From positions 1 to 10,903 of the forward strand of contig CAYFHK010000089.1 in assembly GCA_964342585.1 (NCBI GenBank): a stretch of 10,903 nucleotides of DNA, in the 5' to 3' direction. Below the pieces are notes generated by a model. That model was given only the letters and a program-made list of their open reading frames with translations. It was not told where the DNA came from and did not search any database. Position numbers and translations under genes: made by a program. The DNA is from Parvularcula sp964342585 (GTDB lineage Bacteria > Pseudomonadota > Alphaproteobacteria > Caulobacterales > Parvularculaceae). How positions within the stretch are numbered: the stretch's first letter is position 1; every line of letters begins with the position of its first letter. Shown in pieces: positions 1 through 6,942 of this stretch.

Positions 1-1230
1 GCGCCAGGCCAGCTTGCCGTGACCGATTTCGCGGCGGCCCGGCGAGCCCATGCGGCCCGTCTCCCCGACTGAGTAGGGCGGGAAGTTATAGTGCAAGAGG
101 AAGTTCTCTTTATACGTGCCTTCGAGCGCGTCGATGAACTGCTCGTCATCGGCCGTGCCAAGCGTGGCGACGACGATGGCTTGCGTTTCACCACGGGTGA
201 AGAGCGACGAGCCATGCGTACGCGGCAGAATGCCGACTTCGGACTCAATCTGCCGCACCGTCTTCGTATCGCGACCATCGATCCTGCTGCCCGTTTCAAT
301 GATTTGATTGCGGACGATGTCAGACTCGATGCCCTTCAGAAGCGCGCCAACAATGCTCTCGTCAAGCGGATCGGCCACGCCTTCACCGCAAAGCTGCGCT
401 TTGGCTTGTTGCTTCGCCGCCGAGATTTTCTCCTGGCGGGTCTGCTTGACCGTCTCGTTATACGCATCACGAAGTGCGGCCTCGGCGGCCTCTTTCACGC
501 GCGGCAACAGGTCTGAATGATCCGGGGGCTGGAAGTCCCACGGCTCTTTGGCGCATTGCTCAGCAAAGCCGATAATGAAGTCGATTGCTTCGCCGCTGGC
601 TTTGTGGCCTGCCATCACGGCGCCGAGCATCACTTCTTCGGAAAGTTCTTTGGCTTCGGATTCCACCATCATCACGGCGTCATGCGTGCCCGCCATGATG
701 AGGTCGAGCTCGGTGTCTTCCATCTCCATGCCGGTGGGGTTGATGATGTAGTCGCCGTCTTTATACGCCACACGCGCGGCGCCGATGGGGCCCATGAACG
801 GGATGCCCGAAATGGTGAGGGCGGCAGACGCGGCGATCATCGCCACGATGTCTGGATCGTTTTCCAGGTCGTGGCTCATCACGGTGCAGACGACCTGCAC
901 TTCATTCTTGAAGCCAGGGGCGAAGAGCGGCCGGATCGGCCGGTCGATCAAGCGGGAAACCAGCGTCTCTTTTTCGGAAGGACGGCCTTCGCGCTTGAAA
1001 AAGCCGCCGGGAATGCGGCCTGCCGCATAGGTCTTTTCTTGATAGTTGACCGTGAGCGGAAAGAAGTCTTGGCCCGGATTGGGCTCGCGCCGGCCGACAA
1101 CGGTGGCCAGCACGGTGGTTTCGCCATAGGTCGCCATCACGGCGCCGTCGGCTTGGCGGGCAATACGCCCGGTTTCGAGGGTCAGCGGCTTGCCGGCCCA
1201 ATCAGTGGTTTTTCGAGTAATTGAAAACAT
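1..1230 (-). CDS. pnp: Polyribonucleotide nucleotidyltransferase (PNPase), N-terminal 410 codons, partial
   Basis: PNPase degrades RNA 3'-to-5' using phosphate and releases nucleoside diphosphates. It acts in the cytoplasm, often in the RNA degradosome. The minus-strand frame is open from ATG at 1230 to the left edge with no stop. It starts MFSITRKTTDWAGKPLTLE and shows the first RNase PH domain (about residues 10-145, with ETTVLATVV and SRLIDRPIRPLF), the all-helical linker domain (about 155-240), and the start of the second RNase PH domain from about residue 310 (GSRIDGRD, THGSSLFTRGETQ), ending in GHGKLAWR. The family is about 700 residues long, so the rest of the second core, including its active site, and the KH and S1 domains lie outside the window. 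The ribosome binding site is weak (purine-rich AAAAGAG against the ATG). The ribosomal protein gene rpsO, usually just upstream, is not there. Identification is secure. Confidence 0.97.
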   Translation of the reverse strand, partial: MFSITRKTTDWAGKPLTLETGRIARQADGAVMATYGETTVLATVVGRREPNPGQDFFPLTVNYQEKTYAAGRIPGGFFKREGRPSEKETLVSRLIDRPIRPLFAPGFKNEVQVVCTVMSHDLENDPDIVAMIAASAALTISGIPFMGPIGAARVAYKDGDYIINPTGMEMEDTELDLIMAGTHDAVMMVESEAKELSEEVMLGAVMAGHKASGEAIDFIIGFAEQCAKEPWDFQPPDHSDLLPRVKEAAEAALRDAYNETVKQTRQEKISAAKQQAKAQLCGEGVADPLDESIVGALLKGIESDIVRNQIIETGSRIDGRDTKTVRQIESEVGILPRTHGSSLFTRGETQAIVVATLGTADDEQFIDALEGTYKENFLLHYNFPPYSVGETGRMGSPGRREIGHGKLAWR

Positions 1231-1250
1231 CTCTTTTGTCTTTTCTGGAC

Positions 1251-1274
1251 ACCCCTGGCCGGATTGCCCGGGGT
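1251..1274 (-). promoter_or_regulatory. Inverted repeat in the pnp leader
   Basis: ACCCC at 1251-1255 pairs with GGGGT at 1270-1274. After one mismatch, three more pairs follow and leave a 6-nt loop. The hairpin sits about 20-44 nt upstream of the pnp start, so it would fall in the 5' untranslated RNA. In E. coli the pnp leader forms a stem cut by RNase III that mediates autoregulation; a similar role here is only an inference, and the stem is short. No U-run follows it on either strand, so a terminator is less likely. Confidence 0.3.
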
Positions 1275-1283
1275 CTAATCGTT

Positions 1284-1297
1284 TTGACTTCAGTCAA
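1284..1297. promoter_or_regulatory. Short palindrome TTGACT-TC-AGTCAA between pnp and the PAQR gene
   Basis: Two 6-bp arms with a 2-bp spacer form a symmetric site in the divergent intergenic region (1231-1414). Each arm reads TTGACT on one strand, which resembles a sigma-70 -35 box, but no matching -10 box was found about 17 bp downstream on either strand. It could be a small operator or chance. The rest of this 184-bp region shows no gene. Confidence 0.25.
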
Positions 1298-1414
1298 CGA
1301 TGGCGCGGGTTCTGCGGCAGGTCTGCGAAGGATGCAACCGATGGACACCGCCTGTGATCGCAAATGCGCTTAAGAGGCGTGGTGTTGCGGGTGCGAACGT
1401 GTCAGACTCTGCGA

Positions 1415-2104
1415 ATGGTTCTTCCCCGCGCTTATCATCCTGCCGGCGAGCATCAGCAGCACACCGCCGCTGAAGAGATTTTGCATGCGGCCAGTCACGG
1501 TATTGGTATCGTGCTCGCGGTGGTCGCGCTGGTGTTTTTGGTCTTGAAGGCCTCGTCGTTTGGCGGGGCGCCCGAAATTGCGGCCGTGAGCGTCTATGGC
1601 GGGTCAGCCGTGCTGCTTTATCTCGCCTCAACGATCTATCATGCGGCGTTCAAGTCGATATTTCAGCCGTTCTTGGAAGTGCTGGACCACGCGGCGATCT
1701 ATTTGAAAATCGCCGGCTCCTACACGCCCTTTGCCGTCTTGGCTTTGCCTAAGGTGACCGGCACGGTGATTTTGGTCTTGGTGTGGACGATTGCCTGTGC
1801 CGGGGTGATTTTCAAATTCGTCGCGCACTATGCTGGGCCGCTGCACAAATATGATTGGATCTCGCTGGCGACCTATATTGGGCTTGGCTGGGTCGGCATT
1901 TTGGTGGTCGGTGAGCTGGTGAATGGCCTGTCGTGGACCGGTTTTGCGTGGCTGCTTGCGGGCGGGCTGTGCTTCACCGTTGGCGCAGTCTTTTACGCCT
2001 GGCGGTCACGCCGTTTTACGCATGCGATTTTTCACGTCTTCGTGCTGGCCGGCAGCGTCTGCCACTTCGTGTCGATCTATGGGTTTGCGCTGCCGAGCCA
2101 GTAA
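1415..2104 (+). CDS. trhA: PAQR / hemolysin III family seven-helix membrane protein
   Basis: An integral membrane protein of the hemolysin III (YqfA/TrhA) branch of the PAQR superfamily, 229 residues from this start. Family motifs are in order: an N-terminal EEILHAASHGIG (H28), then S72-T-I-Y-H76, then D91-H92 followed by IYLKIAGSYTP, and near the C terminus H203-xxx-H207 with H217. His and Asp at such positions bind zinc in the eukaryotic PAQR relatives. About seven hydrophobic segments span residues 30-225. The name hemolysin is historical; members have been linked to membrane-fluidity or energy homeostasis rather than toxicity. ATG 1415 gives a typical family length. An in-frame ATG at 1364 would add 17 basic residues that do not look like the family. 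Neither start has a good Shine-Dalgarno sequence. The gene is divergent from pnp. The trhA symbol is by family resemblance only. Confidence 0.9.
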   Translation: MVLPRAYHPAGEHQQHTAAEEILHAASHGIGIVLAVVALVFLVLKASSFGGAPEIAAVSVYGGSAVLLYLASTIYHAAFKSIFQPFLEVLDHAAIYLKIAGSYTPFAVLALPKVTGTVILVLVWTIACAGVIFKFVAHYAGPLHKYDWISLATYIGLGWVGILVVGELVNGLSWTGFAWLLAGGLCFTVGAVFYAWRSRRFTHAIFHVFVLAGSVCHFVSIYGFALPSQ

Positions 2105-2176
2105 CGGCTGTCGTTCCATTTTGTTTTCTCTCCCGGTATGACGAACGTGCCGAAAGGGCAGTGCTGGGGGGGCGAC

Positions 2177-3004
2177 ATGGCAGATATTTTCATTAGCTAC
2201 GCAAGGGTCGACAAAGATCGTGTTCGGCCACTTGTGACTGAGCTTGAAGAGCAAGGTTGGTCGGTATGGTGGGATCCCGAAATCTCGGGCGGGGACCAAT
2301 TTGACGATGTAATCGCCGAGGAATTGGAAATTGCCCGTTGCGTAATTGTCGTTTGGTCTCGCGCCTCAGTAAAATCACGCTGGGTCAAGGGTGAAGCGCG
2401 TGAGGGCGCTGAGCGCGGCGTGTTGGTGCCAGTCGCAATAGATGCCGTTAAACCGCCGATTGACTTGCGTGCGGTGCACACACTTGATCTCCAGACCTGG
2501 CGGCAAAATAAAGATCACGACGGGTTTAACGACTTGATTCGGGCCGTTGCACGGCTTGCCGGTAAGCCAGACCAAGATGATCGTGGCGTTGAAGCCTTAA
2601 GAGCGCGTGCTGCGGCGAGAAAACAGATCATGCGCGCGGGTTGGGTTTACCGTGCTATACGGAGTGTTGTGGCTACCACGATCGGATTGTGGGCTGCTGT
2701 GCTGATCGACTTCACGCAGAGCGCTGATGCCTCTGGACTATTTGTCCTCAGCAAATGGTTTTACCAACTGACAGACGCACTTGGTCTGCAACCAATTCCC
2801 TTGTACGGAATTATCTTAAGCCTTTTAGTCGTTGGGATCCCTTTTGGATTGTTCCTGCAACGGTGGGTAAAAGTTACCTGGCTATTAACGCTGATCTCAT
2901 TCGCTTCATTCATGACTTTTGTCGCGATGCTGCCAAGTGACTTTGGCCAGCCATTGGAGGCCCCTGGGGCGCGTGATTTCGCACCCTTGCCGTCTACTAA
3001 CTAA
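2177..3004 (+). CDS. TIR-domain protein with C-terminal transmembrane helices (candidate NADase / defence-type effector)
   Basis: 275 residues from ATG 2177. An N-terminal TIR domain (about 1-130) opens with ADIFISYAR, followed by a WWD at 31-33 with a BB-loop-like stretch to F42, then CVIVVWS (55-61) and S67-R-W-V-K-G-E73. E73 sits where NAD-cleaving TIR domains such as SARM1 carry the catalytic Glu (WxxxE). A basic linker (about 140-160, many Arg/Lys) leads to three predicted membrane helices, roughly 161-179, 209-228 and 233-252, and a short Pro-rich tail. The basic linker predicts a cytoplasmic TIR domain. ATG 2177 was chosen because the TIR fold begins at once and a run of seven G (2166-2172) lies just upstream; ATG 2138 would add 13 unrelated residues. 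GC is about 45% at 2761-2880, against 62-67% in neighbouring genes, which hints at horizontal gain. NAD cleavage and immunity are inferences; no partner sensor gene adjoins it. Confidence 0.85.
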   Translation: MADIFISYARVDKDRVRPLVTELEEQGWSVWWDPEISGGDQFDDVIAEELEIARCVIVVWSRASVKSRWVKGEAREGAERGVLVPVAIDAVKPPIDLRAVHTLDLQTWRQNKDHDGFNDLIRAVARLAGKPDQDDRGVEALRARAAARKQIMRAGWVYRAIRSVVATTIGLWAAVLIDFTQSADASGLFVLSKWFYQLTDALGLQPIPLYGIILSLLVVGIPFGLFLQRWVKVTWLLTLISFASFMTFVAMLPSDFGQPLEAPGARDFAPLPSTN

Positions 3005-3027
3005 TACCAGAAAGGCTAGCGCCCGTC

Positions 3028-4554
3028 TCAGCTGATCGCGCCGAGCGCGTAGACGCCGAGACCCGCCAGGATCGCCACAATCGCCCCCATCGCGATTTTC
3101 GTCCGCGTGACCATGCCATTGGTCTTCGGCCGGGTCTCAAGCTTCACCATGGGCTGAACGGCAGGGAAGTCCGCGAGGCGGCGAACGCCATGCATGCTCA
3201 TCAGCTTCGACAGGACGGGCTTCATCTTCGTGTAGCTGGCCGCTGGCACATCGATAGACACGATCATCGGATGTCCCGGGCGATTGTCGAGCGACGTCGT
3301 CTGATAGGACAGTTTCTGCTCTGCAAGCGCTTTGAACACCGGCGAGGGGTCACGCGCATCGGCGCCGACCGTGTCGAACTTATAGACAAAGCGCGCATAG
3401 GCGGGCGCTTCGAAGCCCTTGGTCTTCTCGGCGAAACGCTTCTCGCCCGAAAGGGGATAGAGCGCGCGATGGTCGGCGCTGCCGCGGCCTGATTTTTTGG
3501 TGGGCACGAAATAGCCGCGCACGCTGGCAAATTCTGCGGCGACGGGGTCTGACCCTTTGCTGCCGCCGGGTGAGCCTTTTTTGATCGCCACGAAGGATGT
3601 GCGGATCCGATCGGCGCCCGCCAGGTCGGTTTCCAAAATCGCGTAATCGCTGTCGTATTGATAGCCGCCGCTGGCCATGGCTTTGTCCGCGGAGAGCAGA
3701 ACGCCGATCAGCGGCTTTACATGGTTGGCGCCGCGGCTTTTCGAGACCCGCTCATGCGCTGTGTTGGAATAGCGGGTTTCGACAACGCGCTCAGGATCCA
3801 GCAGGGTGCTCGCAAGGTGGAGGCCCTCACGATAGATGTCCTGCCCGTCGGGCAAGATCTGCACATCGATGCCGCGGGCGCGATAGCCATCGAGCGCGGG
3901 GCCGCAATGCTTGGCCGCGTCGGGCGTTGCGTAGACGGTGGTGAGCTTGCGCAAATAGCGCTGCTGCTTGTCGCGGTTCCACTGGAAGTGTTCACCGCCG
4001 CCGGCGGGCGCAAAGCTGTTTGTATAGCCCGCCTGTTCGATTTCGTGGATCAGATCGGTGGGCGCGGCGAGTACGTAATTGCTCTCGGCCACATATTCGC
4101 GCAGCGCGCGTTGGCCTGGGAAGTCGATCAGCGCAGCCAGCGTCTCTTTATTGAAGCTGTTGTCATTGTCGTAAAACGGCAGGACGCCGATTTCCGCCTT
4201 TGACGAGATGACGGCCGAAACGGTGGCTTCCGCCGAGGCGCGCGGCGAGGTCCAGGTGCGATAGGCGTAGGTCAGGCCTTCGCGGCTGTCTTCTGTGCGC
4301 GGGGCCGGCGAGGCGAGCACATTGGCGTAGCTGCGGCCAGTCGCGGTGGACAGGCGCATGCCATAGTCGGTGCTAACGAGGTCTGCGGTGGGGCGATCAT
4401 GAGCGGTCAGCGGCCGACCGTCTTCGTCGCGCTGGATTTCACCATCCGCATCGGTCCAGTAGCCGAAGCGAAACATGTCCGCTGCGATCTGCTCGGCAAC
4501 CCACGCGCCAAGGCCGTGCCGTTCATCTTGATAGGCGACAAATTGATTCGACAT
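3028..4554 (-). CDS. Divergent prephenate-dehydratase-like protein with ACT-like domain and C-terminal membrane anchor
   Basis: 508 residues from ATG 4554. The pattern follows the prephenate dehydratase (PDT) fold: FVAYQDERHG at 5-14 (family: a FQG-E-G start), a segment near 107-116 leading to GVLPFYDNDNS at 123-133 (family: vPIENS), VYATPDAAKHC at 207-217 (family: VySHpQalaQC), SNTAHERVS at 263-271, and RTSFVAI at 318-324 (family: TRFlvi). Residues about 388-465 resemble an ACT regulatory domain (PSPVFKALAEQ). A hydrophobic stretch at about 487-507 ends the protein and looks like a tail anchor; no signal peptide is seen. PIEN, the QC pair and TRF are all changed, and there are large inserts, so it may bind a ligand without catalysing. 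The upstream GTG at 4626 (532 residues) is open, but GAGGGG lies 9 nt before ATG 4554 and the domain starts there. The fold assignment is by eye; the role is unknown. Confidence 0.6.
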   Translation of the reverse strand: MSNQFVAYQDERHGLGAWVAEQIAADMFRFGYWTDADGEIQRDEDGRPLTAHDRPTADLVSTDYGMRLSTATGRSYANVLASPAPRTEDSREGLTYAYRTWTSPRASAEATVSAVISSKAEIGVLPFYDNDNSFNKETLAALIDFPGQRALREYVAESNYVLAAPTDLIHEIEQAGYTNSFAPAGGGEHFQWNRDKQQRYLRKLTTVYATPDAAKHCGPALDGYRARGIDVQILPDGQDIYREGLHLASTLLDPERVVETRYSNTAHERVSKSRGANHVKPLIGVLLSADKAMASGGYQYDSDYAILETDLAGADRIRTSFVAIKKGSPGGSKGSDPVAAEFASVRGYFVPTKKSGRGSADHRALYPLSGEKRFAEKTKGFEAPAYARFVYKFDTVGADARDPSPVFKALAEQKLSYQTTSLDNRPGHPMIVSIDVPAASYTKMKPVLSKLMSMHGVRRLADFPAVQPMVKLETRPKTNGMVTRTKIAMGAIVAILAGLGVYALGAIS

Positions 4555-4644
4555 GACCGCCATCCCCTCATCGGTAACCCCGACTTTACCATGGCGTGCC
4601 GTTAATGAAAGTGGCGTCTGCGCCACGGCGCTCGGATTGCGTCC

Positions 4645-5121
4645 CTACACACGTTTGAGGTGGTAGCCGACGGTTTTGTTCGCGCCGGTAAGGTGCGCTT
4701 CGCCCACCGCTTCAAACCCCATTTTTTCGTGAAAAGCCGATGAGTTGGGGTTCGGCGGCGCTTTGTTTATTTCGCAGCCGACAATGTGGCGGCCGCTTTC
4801 CGCTGCGGCGTCGAAAAGCGTCTCATAAAGCGTCCGGGCCAGCCCGCGGCCCCGCGCGTGGTCGGCAACAACGATGCGGTCGATATAGACGAAGCGATCA
4901 TACCGGTCGGCAAACCAGCGATAATTCGGGCTGTCATAGGTCGCGCCCTCGTCAAAGGTGATGAGGAAAGCATCCGCCCCATCACCAACTTGCCACGCGG
5001 TAAAGGCCGCTCCGATCAGGGCCTCGAGATCAGCCATCGTCAGGAAGGAGGTTTCCTTCTGATGCGCGTTGTTCAGCGCGAGGATGGCGGGAAGGTGTGC
5101 ACGCTGGACAGCCGAAATCAT
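4645..5121 (-). CDS. GNAT-family acetyltransferase (COG3818-like)
   Basis: 158 residues. A GNAT N-acetyltransferase would transfer acetyl from acetyl-CoA to an amine; the substrate is not predictable here. Motif A reads RIVVADHARGRGLARTLYE at 82-100, with the acetyl-CoA pyrophosphate-binding R90-G-R-G-L-A95. CEINKAPPNPNSSAFH at 116-131 and MGF at 134-136 match motif B of the small COG3818 subfamily, as do the N-terminal ILALNNAHQKETS (13-25) and the SPNYRWFADRY segment (64-74). The length is that of a single GNAT domain. ATG 5121 is fixed by an in-frame TAG 9 nt upstream. The gene lies 53 nt after the PhoD stop and 18 nt before the longest possible start of the PDT-like gene, so cotranscription is likely. 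Confidence 0.88.
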   Translation of the reverse strand: MISAVQRAHLPAILALNNAHQKETSFLTMADLEALIGAAFTAWQVGDGADAFLITFDEGATYDSPNYRWFADRYDRFVYIDRIVVADHARGRGLARTLYETLFDAAAESGRHIVGCEINKAPPNPNSSAFHEKMGFEAVGEAHLTGANKTVGYHLKRV

Positions 5122-5124
5122 CCA

Positions 5125-5143
5125 GGCGGCCTAAAGCGCCGCC
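5125..5143 (-). promoter_or_regulatory. Hairpin overlapping the ribosome-binding region of the GNAT gene
   Basis: GGCGGC at 5125-5130 and GCCGCC at 5138-5143 can form a 6-bp GC stem with a 7-nt loop. It ends 3 nt before the GNAT start codon. The only Shine-Dalgarno-like bases (TTTAGG, minus strand) fall in the loop and stem, so the hairpin could lower translation of the downstream gene. It is short and may be incidental. Confidence 0.25.
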
Positions 5144-5174
5144 ATGGGCCGGTAAAGCCGAGACAGCGCACGAT

Positions 5175-6851
5175 TTAGCTCAAGGACGTCACTTTCGTCG
5201 TCTCCTCGTCGCGCTTGAAGACCGCGCTCTTGATCACTGACGTTCGGTACTCTGGCAAAAGCACCGTATCGACAGCGACGAAGTCGGCTTGGCCCTCTGT
5301 CGGTGTGAGCGTGACGCGGACATAGCCTTGGTGAAAATTGTCCGTCCACAACACTTCATCAAGGCCTTCGGCGAAGGCCTTATCCAGGGCGCGGGCGGTG
5401 GCTTCGTCCCACCCGCTTTCAACGAAATCACCCGGCGACGAGATGCCCGCCGTGCCGAGTTCGAGACCCATGGGGCGTCCGGCGGCGTCCGCGAGTTTGT
5501 TCGCCCAGAAACTATGACTGTCACCGGTAAGGAAGATCGCATCTTGGGTGCCCGTGACACGCAGGAGATCGTAGAACCGCTCCCGCGCCGCTGGGTAGCC
5601 ATCCCAGGTGTCGGTGTAGAAGGGCAGGTTCCATTTTGCCGTCCACAGAAGACCCTTGCCGCCCGCTGGCACACGCGGGTCTTTCGGGTCAGCGGGGATG
5701 ACACCCATCCCGGCAAGATCGGGCACCAGCATACGGGCAATGGGGCTGGCATTACCGAAAAGCCGCCACGGCTGGCCGTCTTCCACTGACGCGGTCATTG
5801 CGGTGCGGATCGTCTCTTGCATGCCGGGCGACAGCATCTCGCGGGTCGGGTCACCGATAACGCGCTCCATGAAGGCATCGCGCATCACGGGTGAGGTGAT
5901 CTGATCACGGTATTTCGCGTAGTCGACTTGTTCACCGCGCGCCGTGTGGCGGGTCTCTAGTGTGACGAGGGTCGCGAGGTCACCGAACCGGTAGCTGCGC
6001 CAGAAGGCGGCGCGGGCTTCTGGTGAGCCAGCGGGGCGGATCGGCATCCATTCAAAATAGGCTTGAAGCGCCGCATCGCGGCGGGTGCGCCAATCGCCCT
6101 CGGTCTCTGGCTGGTGGTTTTGCGCGCCGCCAACCCACGGGTTGTTGGTCACCTCGTGGTCGTCCCAACAGGACACCATAGGGTGGGCTGCGTGCATCGC
6201 TTGCGAACCCTTGTCAGTTTTGTACTGCGCGTGGCGGGTGCGATAATCTGATAGCGTCACAATTTCGTGGTCAGGCTGATGCACGCGGCCGAGCGTTTGC
6301 GCGGTTTCCTTGCCCCACCCTTCGGCGCCATATTCATAGATATAATCGCCCGTATGCAGAACGATATCGATAGCGTCGTCCTTGGCAATCGCGTCATAGG
6401 CGTTGAAGAAGCCAAAGGCATAATTCGAGCAGGAGGCGAGCGCAATACCGAGGCGATCGAGAGTGCCATTGGGCAATGTCTTGGTGCGGCCGATAGGGGA
6501 GCGCGCGCCCATGGCCTCAAACTGGTAATAATAAGTTTGGCCAGCGCGCAGCGCATTCGGGATGACGTGCACGGTGTAATCGCGCTCAGGTCCCGCTTCC
6601 GTTTCGCCACTGGCGACGATGCGGGCCATCGCTTCGTCTTCTGCCAATACCCAACGCACAGGAATGCTGCCTGCCGCGCCGCTCACGCGCGTCCAGAGCA
6701 CGACGCTGTCGGTTGCCGGATCACCGCTCGCGACGCCGTGCTGGAAGACGTCATTCTTGGTGACCCTCGATGGGCTTTCGCTGCTTGTGGCGCAGGCGGC
6801 CGCGGGGGCGCCAGCAAAAAGGGCGAGGGCGGATCGGCGGTTCAAGGTCAT
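5175..6851 (-). CDS. phoD: PhoD-type alkaline phosphatase / phosphodiesterase, exported
   Basis: 558 residues. PhoD enzymes hydrolyse phosphate mono- and diesters outside the cytoplasm, using a calcium/iron metal centre. The family's N-terminal domain is marked by FQHGVASGDPATDSVVLWTRV (36-56). The metallophosphatase domain follows, with ASCSNYAFGFFNAY (C141), HTGDYIYEYG (D169, Y170), WDDHEVTNN (D230, D231, H232) and LTGDSHSFWANKL (D444, H446), all expected metal or active-site positions. The N terminus MTLNRRSALALFAG resembles a Tat signal (R5-R6), as known for PhoD. AAAC at 17-20 could be a lipobox, giving a lipoprotein attached at C20. Length is normal. The gene follows the TonB-dependent receptor by 91 nt, suggesting joint scavenging of an organic phosphorus compound. 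No Pho box was seen in front of it. The symbol rests on family membership. Confidence 0.94.
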   Translation of the reverse strand: MTLNRRSALALFAGAPAAACATSSESPSRVTKNDVFQHGVASGDPATDSVVLWTRVSGAAGSIPVRWVLAEDEAMARIVASGETEAGPERDYTVHVIPNALRAGQTYYYQFEAMGARSPIGRTKTLPNGTLDRLGIALASCSNYAFGFFNAYDAIAKDDAIDIVLHTGDYIYEYGAEGWGKETAQTLGRVHQPDHEIVTLSDYRTRHAQYKTDKGSQAMHAAHPMVSCWDDHEVTNNPWVGGAQNHQPETEGDWRTRRDAALQAYFEWMPIRPAGSPEARAAFWRSYRFGDLATLVTLETRHTARGEQVDYAKYRDQITSPVMRDAFMERVIGDPTREMLSPGMQETIRTAMTASVEDGQPWRLFGNASPIARMLVPDLAGMGVIPADPKDPRVPAGGKGLLWTAKWNLPFYTDTWDGYPAARERFYDLLRVTGTQDAIFLTGDSHSFWANKLADAAGRPMGLELGTAGISSPGDFVESGWDEATARALDKAFAEGLDEVLWTDNFHQGYVRVTLTPTEGQADFVAVDTVLLPEYRTSVIKSAVFKRDEETTKVTSLS

Positions 6852-6883
6852 GGCGGGCGCTCTGGTGATCAGTGGAATGAAAG

Positions 6884-6914
6884 TGGGCGAGCCCTTTTGG
6901 AAAGAGCCCGCCCA
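6884..6914 (-). terminator. Strong hairpin between the TonB-receptor gene and phoD
   Basis: On the minus strand this 31-nt element folds into a stem of 14 pairs, two of them G-U, with a 3-nt loop. It starts 28 nt beyond the receptor stop codon and ends 32 nt before the phoD start. The A/T part of the stem is next to the loop, and only CTTTCATT follows, not a run of T, so it is a poor intrinsic terminator. It more likely protects the receptor mRNA from 3' exonucleases or causes partial attenuation between the two genes. The pairing is directly visible; the function is inferred. Confidence 0.5.
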
Positions 6915-6942
6915 TCATTGGTCTCAAACGGAGCGGGACGAC

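Noticed and set aside
91..1224. Plus-strand open frames opposite pnp
   Set aside because: The minus strand is an uninterrupted, highly conserved PNPase; the plus frames are its complement and have no recognisable domain.
1290..1631. Minus-strand frame of 113 codons where rpsO might be expected
   Set aside because: The Arg-rich translation does not resemble ribosomal protein S15, and the frame overlaps the conserved start of the PAQR protein on the other strand.
1415..2104. Reading the PAQR protein as a haemolytic toxin
   Set aside because: The hemolysin III label comes from one early member; the motifs are those of the general PAQR membrane family.
3005..3027. Possible bidirectional terminator between the convergent TIR and PDT-like genes
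   Set aside because: Only 23 bp, with no inverted repeat or T-run on either strand.
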